Assembly (NCBI GenBank): GCA_044433115.1
Contig: JAWXTY010000003.1
Location: 1-64,000, forward strand
Reading direction: 5' to 3'
Length of the DNA: 64,000 nucleotides
Origin: CAKUIA01 sp044433115
Lineage (GTDB): Bacteria; Verrucomicrobiota; Verrucomicrobiia; Opitutales; Intestinicryptomonadaceae
Positions within the stretch are counted from its first letter, which is position 1. Every line of letters starts with the position of its first letter. The notes beneath the pieces are model-generated. The model searched no databases, was not told the DNA's origin, and saw only the letters and a program-made list of their open reading frames with translations. The position numbers and the translations under genes were made by a program. Positions 1 to 7,065 of this stretch are shown here, one piece after another.

Positions 1-173
1 GTGGACAGCGTTTTTAGTGGACAGTGGACAGTGGACAGTGGACAGCGAGCTTTAAGGGGAAATGAAATGTCTCTAGTTTTTAGCGTTCCATTAAAAAAAG
101 CTATCGCAAAAACCAGAGTCTCAAAAATTTTCTTAAGACTCACTGTCCACTGTCCACTGTCCACTGTCCACTG
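1..173. repeat. GTGGACA heptamer repeat unit, copy 1
   Basis: One GTGGACA at position 1 and four tandem GTGGACA copies at about 17-44 are followed by a unique-looking 95 bp core. Four tandem copies of the complementary heptamer (CACTGTC) then lie at about 141-170. Bases 48-94 of the core match, in reverse orientation, the sequence at about 6864-6912, which also carries the heptamers, so this is a dispersed repeat with variable heptamer number. It lies just beyond the phosphofructokinase terminator. No coding potential is seen. The window edge cuts it. Confidence 0.75.
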
Positions 174-199
174 AAAAAGGCTGTCTAAAACAGCCTTTT
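174..199 (-). terminator. Intrinsic terminator of the phosphofructokinase gene
   Basis: An inverted repeat AAGGCTGT/ACAGCCTT has a 3-4 base loop and starts a few bases beyond the stop codon of the minus-strand gene. On the minus strand it is followed by TTTTTC. The plus strand also ends in a run of T, so it could act in both directions. Confidence 0.7.
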
Positions 200-201
200 T
201 T

Positions 202-1332
202 TTACAGTCTATCGATTTCGATGTTGCCAAAGCTTGTTTCGACTAGTTTGGCGGCTTTGATTAGGTCGTGGTCAGTTGGGACTGTTTTGATTTTGCCTGC
301 GACTTCTTCGAGGTCGACTGCTACGCACTTTGAGCCTTTTATGGCAATCATTTTGCCGTATTCGCCTTTTAGCAGTAGGTCTGCAACTGCAGTGCCAAGG
401 CGAGTGCATAATACTCTATCTCTAGCTGATGGAGTGCCTCCTCTTTGTACGTGTCCGAGGGCAGTTACACGAACGTCTACGTCAATCATTTCGCCTAATT
501 TTGAAGCAATTTTAGAGCCGACGCTAGGTATGTAGCCCTTAGCTTCTGTCTTTTCTTTTTTCTTGGCTTCTTTGGCTATGGTTTTTTTAGAAATTTTTTC
601 TAATTTTTCCTTAGCGTCGCTTTGAGATAAAGCACCTTCGGCTACTGCTATGATAGAGAAACGTTTATTAGAGCGTCGTCTTGCCATTAAAAAGTTTGCC
701 AAGTCCTCTAAGTTATAAGGGATTTCAGGGATAAGGATAGCGTCTGCACCTCCTGCTATACCAGCTTCGAGGGCGAGCCAACCAGCTTTATGTCCCATAA
801 TTTCACAAGCGATAATTCTGTGGTGGCTAGTTGCTGTAGTGTGAAGTCTATCTATAGCTTCAGTAGCGATACCTAAGGCAGTGTCGAAACCGAAAGTAAT
901 GTCAGTGCCATATACGTCATTATCTATAGTTTTTGGTAGCGTGATGACATTTACGCCTTTTTTAGCCAAGCGAAGTGCATTCTTTTGAGTGCCATTACCC
1001 CCTAAGCAGACGACGCAGTCTATGTGCATTTTCTCTACATTTTCAGCAGCAACATCTGTCATATCTAAGATTTTGCCGCCCATAGGGAATTTGTGAGGTT
1101 TATCTCTCGAAGAACCTAAGATAGTGCCACCTACAGTAAGGATACCACTAACTTGGAGTTGGTCTAGGGGAACAACTCGTCTTTCGACAAGTCCTCTAAA
1201 GCCATCTTGTATACCAAGAACTCTTATTCCGTAGTGCATTGCAGACTTTGCAATACCTCTAATTACTGGGTTTAGCCCAGGGCAATCGCCCCCAGCTGTT
1301 AAAATGCCTATACACTTTGCTCTTTTTCCCAT
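202..1332 (-). CDS. 6-phosphofructokinase (group with Lys in PKTIDND)
   Basis: Phosphorylates fructose 6-phosphate to fructose 1,6-bisphosphate in cytosolic glycolysis. The 376 residues carry the nucleotide or PPi loop GGDCPGLN (14-21), GGNGT (111-115), the catalytic motif PKTIDND (133-139) and the substrate-binding MGHKAGWLA (179-187). In the family, Gly at the E. coli 104 position favours ATP, while Lys at the 124 position (PKTIDND, not PGTIDND) is typical of PPi-type and mixed-clade enzymes. Phosphoryl donor is therefore uncertain, with ATP slightly favoured. The usual GGD at 111-113 is GGN here, which replaces a normally acidic Mg-binding residue. A Lys-rich insert lies at about 245-265. 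The ATG at 1332 faces glnD across M-element copy A, and no clear ribosome binding site is visible. Confidence 0.9.
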   Translation of the reverse strand: MGKRAKCIGILTAGGDCPGLNPVIRGIAKSAMHYGIRVLGIQDGFRGLVERRVVPLDQLQVSGILTVGGTILGSSRDKPHKFPMGGKILDMTDVAAENVEKMHIDCVVCLGGNGTQKNALRLAKKGVNVITLPKTIDNDVYGTDITFGFDTALGIATEAIDRLHTTATSHHRIIACEIMGHKAGWLALEAGIAGGADAILIPEIPYNLEDLANFLMARRRSNKRFSIIAVAEGALSQSDAKEKLEKISKKTIAKEAKKKEKTEAKGYIPSVGSKIASKLGEMIDVDVRVTALGHVQRGGTPSARDRVLCTRLGTAVADLLLKGEYGKMIAIKGSKCVAVDLEEVAGKIKTVPTDHDLIKAAKLVETSFGNIEIDRL

Positions 1333-1380
1333 AATTTTATTTCGTTAAAATTCTAAAAATTACGCTTGCTTTTAAACTAT

Positions 1381-1585
1381 AGGGAACTTCTAAAATTGGT
1401 TTTGATTAGAAGGCAAAAACTTTGGTTTTGCATTAAGATAAGCTACAATTGCTCTTTTTAGCCTATTTTTGCTTGAATTTCCTTGCTTTTCTCGTCAGAT
1501 AACGCTGTTATCATCCTCAAGCACAAGAAAATTACGCTAAAAATAATCTTAAAAATAGCCAATTGCCAATTTTGAGAAGTCCCCT
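1381..1585. repeat. M element (MITE-like) copy A
   Basis: About 205 bp with imperfect terminal inverted repeats (left GGGAACTTCTAAAATTGG, right CCAATTTTGAGAAGTCCCC). Its two halves are further complementary, as in AAATTCAAGC/GCTTGAATTT-type segments and AGATAACGCTGTTATC in the centre. It fills the space between the divergent phosphofructokinase and glnD starts. Near-identical sequence recurs at 4445-4719, 33514-33696, 44518-44813 and 49438-49579. It has no ORF and no transposase, so if mobile it would need to be moved in trans. Confidence 0.8.
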
Positions 1586-1605
1586 ATTATTAAACAATTC
1601 TATAT

Positions 1606-4359
1606 ATGCACAAAAAAATTCCATCTGACAAGGATTTATTGAGATTTATCGAAGATAATGCAAGGTATGCTTTTGAGAAGAAGTCTTTAGTTGACGCAAA
1701 GTCTATTATGGATTTTATGAATTTCAATAGAGAGCAAGTGAAGAAGGCTCATATAGCAGGGTCGTCTGGCAAGGCTGTTTGTGGGGCAAATTCTTTGATT
1801 ATAGATATGATAGTTAAGGCTTTGTATGATAAATTTTGTGCTAAAGGAGATGAGTTTGCAGACTTTGCAAAGCGTAATTTGTGTATAGTAGCCTTGGGAG
1901 GTTATGGCAGGCAAGAGCTATGTCCAGCGAGTGATATAGATATAAGTTTCATATATGGCAGTGAAAAATTCCATAGAATAAAGGAGTTTAAGATAGCAGT
2001 TGTAAATGAAATTATGGACGGACTTTGGGCTGCAAAGCTTAGGCTTGGTCATTCTAGTAGGACAGTTATGGAGACTTTAGAGGACTCTTCTAAGGAAATT
2101 TTCATAAGGACGAGTCTCTTAGATGCTAGATTAATTTGTGGCAGTGAGCTTCTCTATTCGAAGTTAAACAAGAGTTTACGCAGTATGTTCAGGCGTAACA
2201 AAGAGCAACACATCGCAGATTTGCTTAAATTAAAATCTACAAGGCATCAAAAGTACGATTGGACAGTTTACATACAAGAGCCAAATATCAAAAATGGCAT
2301 AGGAGCTTTAAGGGATTTTCAAACTATGCTTTGGATTGCTATGTTAAATTATGACTTGGCAGATATGAGTACTTTAGTTCGAAGGGGCTACTTGAGTTTA
2401 AAGGAGTATGTGAGGCTAAACAAGGTGCATAATTTCATACTTAGGGTGCGTAATCAAATGCACTATGACGCAAATAGAGAAAATGATTTGCTGGATTTAC
2501 ACACTCAAGTTGCCATAGCAAAAGAACTTGGATTTAAAGATGACGAAGTCCACTCTGGCGACGAGAATATGATGACTAAGCTCTTCCACGCCTTTAGGTT
2601 TATACACACTACCTCCAAGATGGCAAGGCGTAGGTTAAAGATTGCTATCCCTAAAGATTTGATTGTGTCGCCTGAGCGATATAGGATAGTGCCTTCGCAT
2701 ATAAATAAGCTAGACTTAGATGGCTTTATGATTATAGATGGCTTTATTAGGGCAAAGAAAAAAACTATATTTGAAAAAGACCCAACTCGTCTGATTAAAG
2801 TTTTTAGATACGCCCAAAGATATGCTTGTGGTTTAGAGGACTCGCTAATAGTCTTAATTAAGGATAATCTGCACTTGATTACAGATGAGGTACGCAAGGA
2901 CAAGACTGCAATTAAGTCATTTTTATCTTTGATAAACGAGTCTGGTTCTGTGGTAAAGTATTTATATAGAATGCACACATCGGAGGTCTTGGGGTGTTTT
3001 ATACCAGAATTTAGGGGGCTAACTTGTTTAGTTCAGCACGAGATTTATCATAGATACACTGCAGATGTACACACTCTAACTTGTATATTTAATTTAGATA
3101 ATATATTTACTTCTAGCCTAAGCGACTCTGTATATGGAATTTACCACAAAGTTCTAACTGAGTTGCAAGACCCTAATTTATTGTATATAGCCTTGCTTTT
3201 GCACGATATAGGAAAGTCTAAGGGAACGAAAAACCACGCAAAAAATGGAGTGCCTCTTGCACGAAGCGTATTGGAGCGTCTAAACTTTTCTAAGGAAAAA
3301 ATCGACTTGGTTTTGTTTTTGGTAGAGTATCACTTAGAATTTACTCGAGTGTGGCGTAGTCAAGATATAGAAAATGCACAAACTGCTGAGAATTTTGCAA
3401 AATTAGTTAAAAATGAAGAGCTTTTACGCTACTTATTTATACTAACTTTTTGCGACTCGATGGGAACTTCCCCAGAGCTGTGGAACTCCTATAAAGAATT
3501 TCTGCACGAGGGCTTGTATTACGCAACCCTATTTAACTTATCCACAGACGAAGAGCAAGTTAAGGCATTTTATGAGGCGAGAAAAAATTCTGTATACGAT
3601 GAAATTTTAGATGGCAAGCACTTGAGCGTATCAAAGAAAAAGCTAGATGAGTATATGAACGCTTTGCCTGAAAATTATTTCCTATATCACGGCAAAGAAA
3701 ATTTGCTTATGCACCTTAAGATGATTAATCAACTTGAAGCTGCAAGGAAAACTGCAGGAGATTATAAAGAACCTATAATTAAATGGAGAGACGACCCAAA
3801 CAGAACTGTCAGCGAAGTTAGTATAGTTTTTAACGACAAAGCAGGCTTGTTCTATAAATATGTAATGGCTTTCGCTTGTGCTAATTTGAATATACTTAGT
3901 TGCAGAATTTTAACAAGGCAAGATAATATAACGCTCGATACATTTTTTGTAACAGGAGTAGAGGGGAGCTTTGTTCAAAATAAAAGGGCAAAACAAATGT
4001 TCTCAGAAGCACTAACAAGTGCCTTAAATGGTAAAGACTTATCTAAGCAAATAAATGGACATAAAGTCTATGGAAGTTCTGCCCAAAAAAGCCCTAAGCG
4101 TATAAGCCCAAGAGTTAGCGTGAAAATCGAAGAGGAAAAACTTTTGGTACACCTTGCAGTAGTTGCCTTTGACGCTACTGGCTTGCTTGCAAGGACTGTA
4201 AAGTGCATAAACGACTTTGGCTTTAACATATCCTTTGCAAGAATTAATACAGATAAAAAAAGAGCCTTCGATAGCTTTGAAATATACCCAATAAATGGCA
4301 TTATAAACGAAGAGACCTTAGAAGCTCTAAAAAACGCCCTACTCGAAACTCTATCTTAG
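1606..4359 (+). CDS. glnD: Bifunctional PII uridylyltransferase / uridylyl-removing enzyme
   Basis: Cytosolic nitrogen sensor that uridylylates and de-uridylylates PII (GlnB/GlnK) according to glutamine level. The 917 residues show the standard order. First is a nucleotidyltransferase domain with GGYGRQELCPASDID (98-112), then a GlnD-type helical region, then an HD hydrolase domain with LLLHDIGKSKG near 531-541. Two C-terminal ACT domains follow, at about 738-810 and 843-915. Length is close to E. coli GlnD (890). The gene stands alone, with no glnB or glnA in the window. The ATG lies about 20 bases beyond the end of M copy A. A TTGCCA in the element end and TATTAT just outside it (16-base spacing) could form a promoter with a very short leader. 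No Shine-Dalgarno is seen. Confidence 0.93.
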   Translation: MHKKIPSDKDLLRFIEDNARYAFEKKSLVDAKSIMDFMNFNREQVKKAHIAGSSGKAVCGANSLIIDMIVKALYDKFCAKGDEFADFAKRNLCIVALGGYGRQELCPASDIDISFIYGSEKFHRIKEFKIAVVNEIMDGLWAAKLRLGHSSRTVMETLEDSSKEIFIRTSLLDARLICGSELLYSKLNKSLRSMFRRNKEQHIADLLKLKSTRHQKYDWTVYIQEPNIKNGIGALRDFQTMLWIAMLNYDLADMSTLVRRGYLSLKEYVRLNKVHNFILRVRNQMHYDANRENDLLDLHTQVAIAKELGFKDDEVHSGDENMMTKLFHAFRFIHTTSKMARRRLKIAIPKDLIVSPERYRIVPSHINKLDLDGFMIIDGFIRAKKKTIFEKDPTRLIKVFRYAQRYACGLEDSLIVLIKDNLHLITDEVRKDKTAIKSFLSLINESGSVVKYLYRMHTSEVLGCFIPEFRGLTCLVQHEIYHRYTADVHTLTCIFNLDNIFTSSLSDSVYGIYHKVLTELQDPNLLYIALLLHDIGKSKGTKNHAKNGVPLARSVLERLNFSKEKIDLVLFLVEYHLEFTRVWRSQDIENAQTAENFAKLVKNEELLRYLFILTFCDSMGTSPELWNSYKEFLHEGLYYATLFNLSTDEEQVKAFYEARKNSVYDEILDGKHLSVSKKKLDEYMNALPENYFLYHGKENLLMHLKMINQLEAARKTAGDYKEPIIKWRDDPNRTVSEVSIVFNDKAGLFYKYVMAFACANLNILSCRILTRQDNITLDTFFVTGVEGSFVQNKRAKQMFSEALTSALNGKDLSKQINGHKVYGSSAQKSPKRISPRVSVKIEEEKLLVHLAVVAFDATGLLARTVKCINDFGFNISFARINTDKKRAFDSFEIYPINGIINEETLEALKNALLETLS

Positions 4360-4408
4360 AAAACAAAACTTGCCTTTTTTTGGGCTATTTTGCTTTGTTT
4401 TAATGTAT

Positions 4409-4444
4409 GGGTGAGTTCTAAAAATTAGTTTTTAAAAAGATTAA
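4409..4444. repeat. M element end fragment B
   Basis: The sequence GGGTGAGTTCTAAAAATTAG and a short T/A-rich tail match only the terminal inverted repeat of the M element. It directly precedes complete copy C and looks like a relic of an earlier insertion. Confidence 0.6.
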
Positions 4445-4719
4445 GGGGGACTTCTAAAAATTGGTTTTGATTAGGAAGCAAAAACTTTGTTTCTGCACTA
4501 AGATAAACTACAATTGCTCTTTTTTGCCTGTTTTTGCTTGAATTTCCTTGTTTTTACGTCAGATAACGCAACACCGAAGGGGTAGAATAAATGCGAAGCA
4601 TTTACCCCAACGGGGCGAGACATCGCAGATGCGAGTTCAATTATCATCCTTTAAAAACAAGAAAATTACGCTAAAAATAATCTAAAAAATAGCTAATTGC
4701 CAATTTTTAGAAGCCCCCT
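4445..4719. repeat. M element copy C with extra hairpin module
   Basis: Ends GGGGGACTTCTAAAAATTGG and CCAATTTTTAGAAGCCCCC are long inverted repeats, and the body matches copy A. The apex differs. About 70 bases at roughly 4569-4640 replace the short GCTG apex and contain ATGCGAAGCAT, CCCCAACGGGG and CATCGCAGATG hairpins. A related module (GGGTAGGATAAATGCTTTAGC) is found inside LR elements at about 39480 and 49900. Confidence 0.75.
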
Positions 4720-4868
4720 AAGAAAAATACACTTGCTCTTTTTTGCCTATTTTGGTCTAATTTCCTCTGTTTTTGCGTTAGATAATTCATTATCATCCTT
4801 AAAAACAGAGAAAATCAACCTCAAAATAATCTAAAAAATAGCTAAGTGCTAATTTTTAGAACTCACCT
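4720..4868. repeat. M element copy D, abutting thiC
   Basis: A truncated and more diverged M copy in tandem with copy C. It lacks the left terminus but keeps the central AGATAATTCATTATC palindrome and the right end TTTTTAGAACTCACCT, whose last base is immediately before the thiC ATG at 4869. Together fragment B, copy C and copy D occupy nearly all of the glnD-thiC gap. No TPP riboswitch motif (CTGAGA with the downstream CCTGATC segment) was found there. Confidence 0.7.
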
Positions 4869-6566
4869 ATGAATTTACAAGAATTGTTTTTAGATAACAA
4901 AGCAAAAAGAAGAATATGCTTAGAGAAAAATGGAATTAAAGTTTGGCTAAGCGAAATTCTACTAAACCCAACTAGCAATGAAGATGGCACAACTACTCCT
5001 AACGCTCCTGTTAGAGTCTATGATACTTCAGGTGCTTGGGCTGACGAAAATTTCCACGCTAATGTAAATTTAGGCTTGCCTCAAATACGTAAAGATTGGA
5101 TTTTAGCTAGAGGCGACGTTGAGCCTTGCGAAAAATCTTATACATCAGAATTTCAAGACAGAGCTTGCTATAAAGCAAAGCCCAGCAAACGCCCTACTCA
5201 AATGTATTATGCAAAACGTGGCATAATCACCCCTGAAATGGAATATGTTGCTCTACGTGAAAATATGATTTTGCAAAATGAGCTTGAGGGCAAAATATCT
5301 AAGGACGCTCCAAGAAAATCTCTCTACAGGCAACACGCAGGCAACGCCCTTGGTGCAAGTATCCCTGAAGAAATTACTCCAGAATTTGTACGTGAGCAAG
5401 TAGCTCTTGGCAAAGCGATAATTCCTGCAAACATAAATCATAGCGAGCTTGAGCCTTGTATTATTGGCAGAAGCTTCCTAGTTAAAATTAATAGCAACAT
5501 CGGAAATAGCATAATGTCATCTGGCATTGAAGAGGAAATTGAAAAGTTGCTATGGTCTATTAAATGGGGTTCAGATACCCTTATGGACTTGTCTACAGGC
5601 AAGGATATTTCCAAAACTCGTGAGTACATAATCAGAAATTGCCCAGTCCCTGTTGGCACTGTACCTATCTATCAAGCCTTAGAGCGTGTAGGTGGCGTTC
5701 CAGAAAAATTGACTTGGGAAATCTTTAAAGAAGTGCTAATCGAACAAGCCGAACAAGGTGTAGACTACTTCACTATTCACGCTGCAATCCTTAGAGACTT
5801 CCTCCCTATTGCCAAAGAGCGTATGGCAGGTATAGTATCTCGTGGTGGCTCTATAATGGCTGCTTGGATAGCTCACCACAAGCAAGAAAATTTCCTATAC
5901 GAACATTGGCGTGAAATTTGTGAGATTATGGCGACATACGACATAGCTTTCTCCATTGGCGATGCCCTCCGCCCAGGAGCAGTTGCAGACGCCAACGACG
6001 ACGCTCAACTTGGCGAACTAAAAGTACAAGGCGACTTATGCAAAATCGCTTGGGATTACGACGTTCAAGTTATGTGTGAAGGCCCTGGACACGTACCTTT
6101 ACATATGATACAACACAATATGGACTGCCAACTCGATTGGTGTAACGAAGCCCCATTCTATACTCTTGGTCCTATCGTTACTGACATCGCAGCTGGCTAC
6201 GACCACATAAGCAGTGCCATAGGGGCAACTATGATTGCTTGGCAAGGTACTTCTATGCTTTGCTATGTAACCCCTAAAGAACACTTATCCCTACCTAATA
6301 AAGAAGACGTTCGCACAGGTGTTGTTACCTACAAACTAGCAGCCCATGCCGCAGACCTCGCAAAAGGACACCCAGCTGCCCAATACCGAGACAACGCAAT
6401 GAGCCTCGCTCGTGCCCAATTCAGATGGGCAGACCAATTTAACCTCTCCCTCGACCCAGAAAAAGCCAGAGAATATAGAGGCAAATGCAACGGCTCAGAA
6501 GAATTTTGCTCTATGTGTGGTCCCAACTTCTGTGCTATGCGTATATCCAAAAAAGCCTTGGATTAA
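4869..6566 (+). CDS. thiC: Phosphomethylpyrimidine synthase (radical SAM)
   Basis: Converts aminoimidazole ribotide to 4-amino-5-hydroxymethyl-2-methylpyrimidine phosphate, the pyrimidine branch of thiamine synthesis. The 565 residues include the long conserved core (for example GDALRPG and CEGPGHVP) and the C-terminal cluster motif CSMCGPNFC, with Cys 547, 550 and 555 binding the 4Fe-4S cluster. Length resembles B. subtilis-type ThiC. No other thi gene is nearby. The start codon directly follows M copy D, so there is no room for its own leader unless the element supplies it. The coding strand is markedly richer in C and CTN leucine codons than gyrB downstream. Confidence 0.95.
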   Translation: MNLQELFLDNKAKRRICLEKNGIKVWLSEILLNPTSNEDGTTTPNAPVRVYDTSGAWADENFHANVNLGLPQIRKDWILARGDVEPCEKSYTSEFQDRACYKAKPSKRPTQMYYAKRGIITPEMEYVALRENMILQNELEGKISKDAPRKSLYRQHAGNALGASIPEEITPEFVREQVALGKAIIPANINHSELEPCIIGRSFLVKINSNIGNSIMSSGIEEEIEKLLWSIKWGSDTLMDLSTGKDISKTREYIIRNCPVPVGTVPIYQALERVGGVPEKLTWEIFKEVLIEQAEQGVDYFTIHAAILRDFLPIAKERMAGIVSRGGSIMAAWIAHHKQENFLYEHWREICEIMATYDIAFSIGDALRPGAVADANDDAQLGELKVQGDLCKIAWDYDVQVMCEGPGHVPLHMIQHNMDCQLDWCNEAPFYTLGPIVTDIAAGYDHISSAIGATMIAWQGTSMLCYVTPKEHLSLPNKEDVRTGVVTYKLAAHAADLAKGHPAAQYRDNAMSLARAQFRWADQFNLSLDPEKAREYRGKCNGSEEFCSMCGPNFCAMRISKKALD

Positions 6567-6572
6567 GAGATG

Positions 6573-6830
6573 GCGATTATTGGGGCTTTGCCCCAAACCC
6601 CACTTAAGGGCTTAGTTGCCGCCCTTAAAACCTAAAACAAGGCAGTGCCTTGAGCCATAGTTTTGGCTAGTTGGCGTGTGATAGTCAGTGTGTTGCCTTT
6701 AGGGTGCCAGTCGACTGCCCGTCCTTCCTTTTGTTGAATTAAGGGTAGTTCTAAAAATTAGTTTTTCAAATTACAACTTATTTTAAATTTTAGGCTTTGC
6801 ACTTGAGGGTGCAAAGTTTTTTGTATGTTT
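6573..6830 (-). repeat. LR element copy a (partial, inverted) with an M fragment inside
   Basis: From the thiC stop, TTGGGGCTTTGCCCCAA and about 150 following bases are the reverse complement of the LR-c end at 39610-39770. This includes the segments matching GACTATCAGACGCCAACTAG and CAAGGCACTGCCTTG. After an M-terminus fragment at 6742-6768, the match resumes with the reverse complement of TTTGCACCCTCAAGTGCAAAG at about 6776-6830. The hairpin at its edge probably ends thiC transcription. Confidence 0.7.
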
Positions 6831-6863
6831 TTGTAAGTAGGTGAAGTTGAATTTTTGTTGATT

Positions 6864-6957
6864 TAAATGGGACGCTAAAAGCTAGAGATATTTCATTTCC
6901 CAAAAAGCTCACTGTCCACTGTCCACTGAAAAACGCTGTCCACTGTTCCCTGTCCAC
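6864..6957 (-). repeat. GTGGACA heptamer repeat unit, copy 2
   Basis: Reverse-complement copy of the unit at 1-95. It contains two perfect plus several imperfect CTGTCCA heptamers (6911-6930 and 6938-6957), then a core matching GGGAAATGAAATATCTCTAG in reverse orientation. It has fewer heptamers than copy 1, so heptamer number varies between loci. Confidence 0.7.
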
Positions 6958-6978
6958 TAAAAAGCCCTAAAGGGCTTA
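6958..6978. terminator. Small GC hairpin upstream of gyrB
   Basis: AAGCCCTAAAGGGCTT is a perfect self-complementary hairpin between the repeat cluster and gyrB. It has no long T-run on the plus strand, so termination is only a possibility. The remaining 65 bases to gyrB (TTTTTTTGTTGC then TTTAGAATAAAT) are a possible promoter region. Confidence 0.35.
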
Positions 6979-7065
6979 ATAAATCGTGTTTTAGGGGTAT
7001 TTTTTTGTTGCTAAAGTTGGGGGTTTAGAATAAATTGGAGTTTGAAAATTTATAATAAAAAGAAT

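Noticed and set aside
1..173. Possible CRISPR array from the GTGGACA repeats
   Set aside because: Repeat units are seven bases, contiguous and without spacers, and there are no cas genes.
2505..2978. Opposite-strand ORF of 157 codons inside glnD
   Set aside because: It is fully contained in glnD, which has clear protein motifs. It shows no family feature of its own.
4360..4868. TPP riboswitch before thiC
   Set aside because: I looked for the CTGAGA and CCTGATC-type elements. None was found and the gap is accounted for by M copies.
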